DNA from: Ophioderma brevispina
Lineage: Eukaryota; Echinodermata; Ophiuroidea; Amphilepidida; Ophiodermatidae
NCBI GenBank assembly: GCA_023653785.1
Contig: JAMKCH010019751.1
Location: 1 to 64,000, forward strand
DNA: 64,000 nucleotides
Direction of reading: 5' to 3'
This document shows positions 55,861-64,000 of this stretch, one piece after another. The notes below the pieces were generated by a model. The model saw only the letters and a program-made list of their open reading frames with translations, was not told the origin of the DNA and searched no databases. The translations under genes were made by a program, and so were the position numbers. Numbering within the stretch: position 1 is the stretch's first letter; each line of letters opens with the position of its first letter.

Positions 55861-58800
55861 AGGAAATTACAGAATAGGATCAAACACTGTTCTTATCTTT
55901 AATACATGAGATTTCAACCAACTCCTTGCAGGTTATGTTCACATCATGCCAGTAACAAAAATCCAAATATGAATTTTGAATGATTTCGATGTTGCGGATC
56001 AGCACATTGCTTGCTTATCCCTTTAATGTTCGGTTCAAATGGTACAGACAGCTTGAAAAGGATGACTTTCTTATCAGCTGGTGAAAACAAACATGAATTA
56101 TTTAATGACGTCAAATTAATGGAATAGGGCAGTTCTTTTTGGGCACCGGGCTGTTATTGAATTTGAACACTGGTCCCATTTGAATTGTTTGCTACTTATA
56201 GAGTTAAAAATCCGTTATTTTTCCCTTGATATTTTGTATTTTTAATTCCAGCTATTCGTTTCGTATTACTATGGAAATAAAGCCCTTGATAAAAAACGTT
56301 CCAGTCGCAGCGACTTCCAGTCGGGAACGGGGAGGAAAATTTTTCATGCTTCATGGTTCTTAACCCACGGCTGACTGTTCAGTCAGTCAGCCGCATAGAA
56401 AATGGTTAAGGCCTTTTTTTTATTTACAAGATCAACCCCCCTAGGGTCTTTAAAAAATCTGTGGTTGATTAATACATAATTAGGCCTATCATCCGTCAAA
56501 TTTCAGGCACTGAAAACCTATTAACGAAATTACAAAATAAAAAAATTACATCGGGTCCCCGGACCGCGGTGTCGTCTGCCGTCGCGGTTTGGAATGGGGC
56601 CAAATGTCAAATAACGGTCACCAAGGGGGGGGTCCCCATGTGGTCACCGACATGTTACCCCACCCCGCCCCCTCTCCATCAAGTTAAATCACTCTAGCCC
56701 CTACGGAACTCATACGGCATGCACAATTTGACCACAGATACGACCAGAGTAATCCCCCTATGTGCCTTCTAAGCGAATGGCCCAATCCAAATATCATGCT
56801 TAGTGTTTTGAGTTACCTGCCAGATCACTACAAACTAGCACACCTTTGTTGTTTGGTCGTTTTTTATGATAATACACAATATCCTATGAGGTGGGCTAAT
56901 TAAATTTTGTTGCGGTCACCCTCGAAATGCCAGATGTCGGCCCAAATTGGCTGCCGTTTTGGCTAAGGACAGTATTTTGAGGTATGTCCCTACGTGAGCC
57001 CCAATCACCTTGTTTTGGTGTCCCATAAATTGAAGGTAATTTAATTATCTACATGATGGTACCCACTTTTGTTGGGTGCTGATGCATGGAGCAACTAAAT
57101 TTGTCAGGAAAGACCTCCTAAAATGTAACACATTGAACACCTACCATATTAACACTAGTGTTATGTACGTTTTCTGTGATAAATACTTTCCAGGTTCCCT
57201 TAAAGTATGTAAAATATCAAGAAAACAATTTAAATGATACAATCAAAATACTATTCCATTGTTTGCTGCCTCAGAGTAAAAATAAAAAGGTAGATTTTTG
57301 GTCAGCAGTCTGCTGAGAAAAAACAAGTTCGGACACCTTATGACATTGGCGTTTTTTAACGTTTGAACACTGGGGAGTCTGAAGTGTACAGGGATTTGCA
57401 CATCTCCGAAGGAGTGCAAGATAAGCCTATCAGTGCAGCTATTTATCCTGAAAATGAGTCAGATCATTCAAATAATCCAAGAACCTTTCACAGATTAAGA
57501 GTTCAGGACACGATGTGTCGATACTAGATTTCTAAGTATACTTAGCAGTTTCTTCACATTAACTTTGGAACGAAACAATTACAAACAGAGGATATAAGGA
57601 CAAAATGCATATATGCCTTCATCATGTAGTATTGCCAAGTATGGGCAATATTGTAAATTGAAAAGGGTTTATCACATTTTTGGCAAATTGCATATTTGAA
57701 ATGAACTAACTTGTAAGCAGTTGAGCATGCTACAAGGCAGTGTAGTGTAAGTAGAGTTCTATTTAAGAGCTATTGTAAAAAGTGGTTTTTTAAAGTGAAA
57801 ACATAAGTCATTTTGGGATTCCGTGTTTGCCCTTTTGGATGCCTATTATTTACTTCAGAAAAGTATGAAAATCTTAAAATTATATGAGCAAAAAACATTG
57901 TCCAGTAATGAGTAGACAGGTACCTGATCATTTTTATAAGCCGTATTACATGTTTATATAAGTTGTGCCTCTAAAAACTGTTGTGTTGTGATTGTTACAG
58001 ATTTTATTTGGGCCACATAACCTTTTTACCTTTTACTAAATTTGTAAAGCGGCCTTTTTTCACCAGTGTGCATGTTTCATAGGGACAAAGTCCTTCAAAG
58101 TAATAAGTACTCATGAATATGAATGTTTCATTGATGTAGAAAAATGTCTCTCTTTTCTTGATTTCTTTTTGCGTAAAAAATGGTAAAAAACTACTGTTTT
58201 GCTGCATTATCCCACTTAAACCACCTTCAAATCCACCAAGAATGGTATAATATGTAGAGATTTTATTGTTTTGATTTAAATGACACCAATCACATGCTGA
58301 TGGAGGCGTGTCTTTAAAGCAGTTATCCTTAAACACATTGTTTGTCCAAAGCTATGCAGTTGCGGTCCGATCAACTCGGGAGGCCGCGGTAATTCTTGGG
58401 TGCAAAAGCCAGAAAAAATATTCATCAAATGTCATATTCAGCAGAGTTCCAAGACGGTCACAAGGGGTACTTGGACTATAGGACAACAAGTCCAACCACA
58501 ATGTTGATAGCATTCTAAATCCTACTGAGTTCAAAGACTAAAAACACTTGAAGGATGACAGAGTACAAAAAAAAAAAAAAATTTTAAAACTCTCCCAGTC
58601 AGTAAGAACCAAAGACCAGCATGAACTTGAAAGGAATCTACCGCAGTATAGCGAAGCTGAGTCCACCTTCGTGACTGGTGTTTTACTTTTTATCTCTGAC
58701 AAACCTATCATGAACTTTCTCAATGTTGATTGGCAAAGTTACTACGGAATGGCAATTGAGAAATTTCGATTTTAAAACCTAGCATGCAAATGAATGAAAT

Positions 58801-60429
58801 TGCAATGCAAATTGAGATATTAACTAATGGTTTTTGTGATATATATGCCTCCTTTTATTGGCGAAAAGTAGTTTATTAACCCTTAGAGCAATCTATAGAG
58901 AAGAAAGCGTGAAGCGGGAGTTGGGAAAAAAAAAAAAAATTGTGCATTTTTCCAGTATGAGAATTAAAATAACACTCTAATGTGACCAAGGGAGGGGTCT
59001 TATAGATGCACACAACAAATCAAAGTTTCCACTCAGACCGCTCGAACGGAGAACCCCGCAGCTATACAGCAATGGAGTAAAGCTCCAAAACGTTTCATGA
59101 AAGGTACGATTGCAAATATGTTTCCTGGTTGTGATGATTGATGATGCGTTTTCTGGCAAGAAATGTAGCGGCCGGTTGGTGGAGCGGTACCGGGTGCAGA
59201 TTAAAGTGGTTTTTTGTTGTTTTTTTTACACGACTAGTTCTGTCTTGGTCAACGTCTGCGTCTGACTTTAATTTAATCCGGGTACGATTGAGAGAAATTA
59301 TGAGTTTCATTATTTTATTCGATTGACAGAAAAACGGAGGAGAGAAGAGAGACTATCACAGGCTTGAAAAAAGTACCTTTATGTAGCTAACCGGATAAAT
59401 GTTGATGTTCGCAGTTTACCTTTATCCAAAAAATCCGCTTTACGGATTATATTTTTTCATTTATAGTAAATTGTCCCGGACTTTTTTAAATACGAATCTT
59501 TTCATACAATAATATCGGCCCTAATGAGTTAATTAGTAGGGTTGCATTGACCCCACCCTTGGGCAACGAACGGAAGTCGTCGTAGGTAGAATATTTTTTG
59601 TAAACAAGTAGGCCCTACATCTCAGAAAATCGTCTGCATGCAAGATGCAAGAATTTTTACCAATCATGTGTTTGGATGCCTTTCTAGAGGAATAGCTTCA
59701 AGGGACCAACCTTACTTTTCATATCATCGGAATTCGTTTTGGGGACAATATTCAAGCAATGGTCTACGAGACAGGTCCACGACAACATATCAAGAGTTCA
59801 AACGTAATTGTTGCTTGTATTCTTAGGATTCGAGACAAGAGTGGTCCGCCGAGCAGTGTTACTGTGAGTCGCAAGTAAAGGATGTCATATCTAGAGTGAA
59901 CAAATAGGAAAAACAGGGGAGGACACCGACAACTCTCGATTCGCCAAGAAAGTTATTGCAGACGATTTCGACAAGACGGGACGATTGATGAGGTGCAAAA
60001 TCTTAAAATAACACACGTCCGTAAGACTCATACGTTGTTATACAAACTTCTGCCTTAATGGAAAAATGAAACCAAATTAAATCTGGAAGGCTAGCTGTTC
60101 GTACCTTCAAGATGCCGTCCTGGGGATGCCGTGGACCTAGTCTACAATATATCATCCTGTTTCAACATCATCCTTTCTTGAATAAGTTTAGTAATGACAC
60201 TGGACACCACTGCTTAAAAAAACCTTTTACAATATAGCGCATCTAGTTCTTTCTTCTTTTGACCTTCTGTAATTGTTCCAAGAATGGCCATGCTTCATCT
60301 TTGGCCATGATTATTTTTACTCTGATGGTGATTTGTCATGACGGTAATAGAATTATGCAGTTGCATATTTTTCTTCAAGGGGAAAGAACCAAGATGAACC
60401 TTTCCACTATAGAGAGCTCAGATCATGTC
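55861..60429. other. Non-coding stretch with small hairpin and family C fragment
   Basis: A perfect hairpin CGGCTGACTG / CAGTCAGCCG lies at 56368-56393 with a 6-bp loop. Family C repeat lies at 56543-56600. Open frames at 58004-58336 (-) and 58548-58775 (+) are unrecognised. A weak coding-like stretch 59640-60430 could be the eroded 5' part of the LINE that follows, but I could not match it to an endonuclease. Confidence 0.4.
56543..56600 (+). repeat. Dispersed repeat fragment, family C, copy 3
   Basis: TTACATCGGGTCCCCGGACC then GCGGTGTCGTCTGCCGTCGC and GGTTTGGAAT. It shares ACATCG..GGACCGC..TGTCG..CTGCC.GTCGCGGTTTG with 36925-36980. Confidence 0.55.
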
Positions 60430-60840
60430 TGAAGAAACGAACACCACCAAGTACACCTGGTCCGACAAGAATTCCTAACAGTAATCTGGAAGGATCACGA
60501 TCACGATGAAAACAGTTGGAAGTTTTTAAACACATAATGGTTCTCACTCTCTACCAAAGAAAGGTGACCTCCAATAACCCCAAACCTAAAACAGGACCAC
60601 TGGCCTCTAAGATCTATAACTCAATGCTGACTCAACAGAATCGCGTCTCAGATAGATCCCATTCTTAGATGAAACCGAAGGGTTTAGCAAAGCAGAACAA
60701 CACTACCGATACTTGTTCGCAGAAGAAGGATCATGAAATTGAGAATTTTCCAAGAGAAAAGCTTCAATTGTGTTTATAAACTTTTCCCAGGCTTTGAACA
60801 GTGGCAAACATAGGTAATGCGGCATAATCTTTACAAAACG

Positions 60841-61291
60841 CAGGGGGTCCAACCTTTGTGACACATGGGCCGCATGTTGAATCCAATAACTATTGCGAGC
60901 CGCAAGCAAAAAAATCCGGGGGGGGTCTCAAGTTTGGTTTTGCTTCGGGACGTGCCTCCCGAAGTAGGACCCCATATCTATACCAATGGTAGCAGAAAAA
61001 AGGAACTAGGCATCGTATAGCTATACCAGAGATGAGTTTGGGGCCAAATTTAAAACAAATTGCCAGTTTTTCTTAGAAATATCGACACACCCGCCCCCCT
61101 ACAATTGGAGGGTGCGGGGGGGGGTGGGATTTGTGTGTGTTTTTGTGTTATGTGGGTATAATTCTTTGGTTCTATGTGTGAGATATTTATGACATCTTTA
61201 TTAAAAATCTTATGTGAGATATTTAGCATTTTGTTTCTGGGAATCTACGCGGGCCGCAAAGGCCCGCCGGCCGGGCATGTTGGACACCCTG
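60841..61291. mobile_element. hAT (Charlie-like) MITE inside the LINE
   Basis: The left end CAGGGGGTCCAACCTTTGTG, followed by GGGCCGCATG, and the right end in reverse complement CAGGGTGTCCAACATGCCCG, followed by a GCGGCCCGCG block, are inverted repeats. CAGGGGTGTCCAA ends with GGGCCGCA-type subterminal sequence are typical of Charlie-like hAT MITEs. The flanks (ACAAAACG and AACTATGG) do not form a clean 8-bp duplication; small deletions or errors may have removed it. Removing the element brings FINFSQALNS and YGVPDETV regions of the RT into their normal order. Contains G/C-runs near 61095-61125. Confidence 0.75.
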
Positions 61292-61387
61292 AACTATGGT
61301 GTCCCAGATGAGACTGTCAGAGCAATTGCCATCATCTAGCTTTGTGAAGAGCATGGATGGGCCAACACAGGGAGTTCCTAACAACTA

Positions 61388-62459
61388 CAGGGTGTCCCAG
61401 AATGAGTGTACCCATCGATACCCAAAATGTGTTATTTTTTTTCCATAGAAATAAAAAACATTAGGTAATTTGGTTTAATATCCAACTTAATTATACTGTA
61501 ACCTTTCATAAGATTTTGAATCATAAAAATCGATAACCAAAAGTGAAAAAGAAACTTAATGGGGTTAGAGATGACGATTTCATCCGTTGGGCCAAGTGAA
61601 AAAAAATATACATATGGGTTACTTTTACCCTCTTTCTGGCAAGTAGTTTTTACAACATGCTTTAGTCCCTTCGGGGGGATTCGTTATTAAACACTCAAAA
61701 CTTGTGATTTGTACCAATAGAGAGCTGTGGCCTCCTTTTCCTTCGATACCAAAATGAGTACTAATATGCCCAGTACGACGTCAAAATGATGTCAAAACCT
61801 CGCTAGACAGTAAAAGTCTGTGGCAACACCAAGCTTAGGCCTATTAATACTATTTTGGTACTTTTCGGGAAGGAGTTAAAACACAAAAATCTATGTATGT
61901 ATATTAAAAGATGGTCTTTTCCGGGATTAGAGCCAAAACCAGCTCTTAAAAATGATTAGTCTAATATTTTGAGGCAAAATTGAATTTTCGCCGATAGTGC
62001 ACTTTGTTTTTTCTGAATATTGACAATTTGTGCGCCTAACTAATTGGTCTTTATGAGTCACTGTGATGCCAAAAGGGTAGCTGGTACTTATCTTGGTATC
62101 AAGGGAAAGAGAAAGGATCATAGCTATCTATTGCGTACCAAATCAAAAGTATTCAAGTGACTTAGTAAGAGATTTCCGAAGGAGGATAATGTGAATGATC
62201 AAAAAAGGTGGTAAGTAGAGGGAAACATCACACACACATTTTTTTTTTTCACTTAGCCCAAAGGATATGGACTCGGAACCTCTAACAAATAAGTGTATTT
62301 TCACTTTGGTTTAGTCCGATTTTTATGATTCAAATTTAGATGAAAGCGTTAACAGTAAATGAAGTGAATATTAACACCAAACTTAATAATGTATTGATTT
62401 TCTATGGAAAAAAATAAAAACATTTTGGGTATCGATGGGTACTAATCTTCTGGGACCCT
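61388..62459. mobile_element. Tc1/mariner-like foldback element inside the LINE
   Basis: TA at 61386-61387 and 62460-62461 flanks ends CAGGGTGTCCCAGAA (left) and, in reverse complement on the right, AGGGTCCCAGAA. The inverted arms continue for nearly 400 bp: ACCCATCGATACCCAAAATG, GAATCATAAAAATCG, AAAGTGAAAA, TTGGGCCAAGTGAAAAAAAA, then TGATTTGTAC..ATAGAGAGCT and TTTTCCTTCGATACCAAAAT, each matched on the right arm. No transposase is present. Excising it together with one TA restores the host frame (ACA ACT ACT GGA), which supports the exact boundaries. Confidence 0.85.
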
Positions 62460-63500
62460 TACTGGAATCACTCCAGGAGATAATATTGCTCCCTATCTCT
62501 TGTAATCGAGGTTGTTACCTACTGAGACGGTGTTTTTGACATCATGAACGCCAAGGGACTCACCATCAAACCAAGCGTTATACGTCACCAAGTCAGCATA
62601 TCACAGACCTTGACTATGGAAATGATCTGCTCTAAAACACCGATCCTGATATGTGGTGCATAAGATCTTCTAACATCACTTGAGAATGCTTTGCAAAAGT
62701 CTGCCTACATCTAAATGCTAAGAAGACGGGATATATGACCGTCAATGAATGAGGAAGATAATCCTCAACCTATCTGCACTACATTACAGATCGGCAACCC
62801 AACTCAAGTACCTGGGGCCCTGTTGCAAAACAGCAAAGAAAGATTTCACTGTCAAGGCAAAGGCCCAACCTGGAATCTGTAATAAACTACACCAACAATG
62901 GAAATATGGTATCTCCAATTCAACCAAGCTGAAGTTGTTTAGAGCCTGTGTAGAGAGTATCCTGCCTGTTTATGAATATGAGACCTGGACCATGAAGGAA
63001 AGAGCTACCAAAGCACAGATATATGGAGATATCCCTCCAATCTCAGCTCTTTGCCAAAACGCCGAGCACGATAGCGGTCACTGTCATCGTGCGATTGACA
63101 AGTAGGTCTCAGACATCACACGTTGCGGTACCAGCCCAAATTGGTAGTGGCCTCTTTACTACATTATGTGATTGTCGAGACAATCCAGCATGATCATCTG
63201 ACATCCCCAGTTTAATGACGGGCAGCGACATTTGGCGTTACATGGTGGAACGCATCTCGGCTGCGGCAGCTTGATAGATCTCCAAGATTTGAACGTGCGT
63301 ATCTGTGTGCGATTGTCTAGCATTGAAACAGTTTGAACGACCTCTGATGCTGCTTATTGCTGGATTGCATATGATGGCATTTAGGCAGTTTGCATCAAAT
63401 CTTAATGGGATATTTAAGGAGTATGAAGACGCACACTTGCAATACTGAACAATCTTGATTTCTAGTAGCTGCATGGTTGGATGTGGGATAGATAGTTATA

Positions 63501-63787
63501 GGGCATCCCAGGTTCAAAATTCCAGTGATCCCAGTTGAAAGTTGTTCCATTTCTGTGACGGAACTAACTGGTTTCAACTGTTTTAACTGTTTGACAATGG
63601 TCTTAACTGAGTTCAACTGCGTCAGTAAACACCTAGTTGAAAATTGTTCGATTTTCATTCACGGAATCAACTGATTTAACTGGATTCAAATGGATATTCA
63701 ACTGGATTCAACTGATTTAAACTGGTTCCAGTTGATATCAGGTTTGTTAAACTAGAATCAACTGGAATATTTGACCTGGGATCTCGA
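63501..63787. mobile_element. MITE-like element built of CAACTGG repeats
   Basis: ATCCCAGGTTCAAAATTCCA at the left and, in reverse complement, ATCCCAGGTCAAATATTCCA at the right are inverted ends. The interior is a run of CAACTG/GTTCAACTG variants in both orientations, so it could also be viewed as an irregular minisatellite. No target duplication is clear. CAACTG is an E-box-like hexamer, so the element carries a dense cluster of them by construction. Confidence 0.6.
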
Positions 63788-63911
63788 TACATATTATGAC
63801 TGTAATGGGAATTTATAATTGATGACTTCAGTGAGTTCTATATATCACTTTTGTTGGGTCTTTTCTTGATAGGGCTACAGTCTGCTGTGAAAGCAGCGAT
63901 TGCTTGAGTAG

Positions 63912-64000
63912 GACAGTGTGTTATTGGCACAAAATGGGAAAAGAGAATGATCATAGCTATCTATGGTACCAAAATCAAAAGTATCAAGAGCTTAATAAGA
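63912..64000 (+). mobile_element. Partial second copy of the 61388-62459 foldback (runs off window)
   Basis: GAGAATGATCATAGCTATCT, GGTACCAAAATCAAAAGTAT and CAAGAGCTTAATAAGA match 62107-62175 of the mariner-like element with a few indels, in the same orientation. The window ends inside it, so its right boundary is unknown. Confidence 0.65.

Larger units (their letters stand above)
60430..63150 (+). pseudogene. Non-LTR retrotransposon (LINE) reverse transcriptase, split by two DNA elements
   Basis: Motifs run in the order of a LINE RT across several frames. They begin with LPKKGDL (60551-60571), ASKIYNSML (about 60605-60635) and FINFSQALNS (60773-60801, equivalent to the F-x-D-F-x-x-AFDS box but with the catalytic Asp replaced). 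LNYGVPDETVRAI follows (about 61289-61330, between the two insertions). Next are TTTGITPGDNIAPYL (about 61378-61387 joined to 62462-62500, the G-x-x-QGD-x-x-AP box) and LDYGNDL (62609-62629, where FADD would be). Then come LHLNAKKTGYMTVNE (about 62706-62750) and a 118-codon C-terminal part (62749-63105). That part holds LKYLG, WKYGIS, TKLKLFRACVESIL and YEYETWTM, ending GHCHRAIDK. Replaced catalytic residues, stops and frameshifts show a dead copy. The 5' endonuclease part is not recognisable. Confidence 0.85.

Noticed and set aside
58004..58336. Zinc-finger-like HTGEK match on the minus strand
   Set aside because: The HTGEK run occurs in a frame broken by stops, without the paired Cys and His spacing of a C2H2 finger; likely chance.
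58548..58775. 75-codon plus-strand open frame
   Set aside because: Starts beside a long A-run, overlaps a minus-strand frame and has no recognisable domain.

Overview
This window looks like repeat-rich, gene-poor nuclear DNA from an animal. It is AT-rich and has no operon-like gene packing and no long open reading frame: the longest stop-free stretch with a start codon is about 200 codons and lies inside a repeat. The content is non-LTR retrotransposon remains, many MITE-like inverted-repeat elements, minisatellites, GT/GA microsatellites and TGACCTTTGACC-rich tandem arrays. I associate this mixture with marine invertebrates, possibly deuterostomes such as echinoderms or hemichordates, but that placement is an inference. 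I see no convincing host protein-coding gene, rRNA, tRNA or CRISPR array. The two short open frames that look most gene-like (28841-28993 + and 31096-31284 -) are listed with low confidence.

Layout. 1-10 kb: a small palindromic element (561-722), an A-rich degenerate array (3000-4010), and two X-box/CCAAT motif pairs (5592-5769). 10-14 kb: a TA-flanked MITE (10011-10512), then a 3.1-kb inverted-repeat structure (10859-14002) with a 1.58-kb element inside it that has a 10-bp target duplication (11471-13048) and its own 34-bp minisatellite. 15-24.5 kb: hairpins, a TTAA-flanked MITE (18392-18716), a palindrome apparently split by a hAT-like MITE (18786-19185), EcoRI-site-rich minisatellites, and a 1.17-kb hAT-like foldback (23381-24552). 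26-34 kb: a PIF/Harbinger-like MITE with TAA duplication (26891-27320), two near-perfect palindromes (27992-28186, 30496-30686), a duplicated hairpin (31388, 32649), a strand-asymmetric pyrimidine tract and a foldback (33185-33640). 33.8-37.4 kb: two tandem arrays rich in nuclear-receptor-like half sites.

40-56 kb is dominated by three copies of one long repeat unit. R1 (40071-44030) has lost 1.2 kb internally and the right end. R2 (44451-51040) is the most complete. R3 (51042-55860) lacks the first 1.6 kb. The right end of the unit carries a minus-strand reverse transcriptase fragment. Each copy also has a GC-rich block with a GGCGGGAA motif.

60.4-63.2 kb is a plus-strand LINE reverse transcriptase split by two nested DNA elements: a hAT-like MITE (60841-61291) and a Tc1/mariner-like foldback (61388-62459). 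Removing the second with one TA restores the reading frame across its insertion point. A partial second copy of that foldback runs off the window end.

Copies of the same repeat differ largely by one-base indels and homopolymer lengths. Some broken frames may therefore be residual long-read sequencing error rather than true decay.
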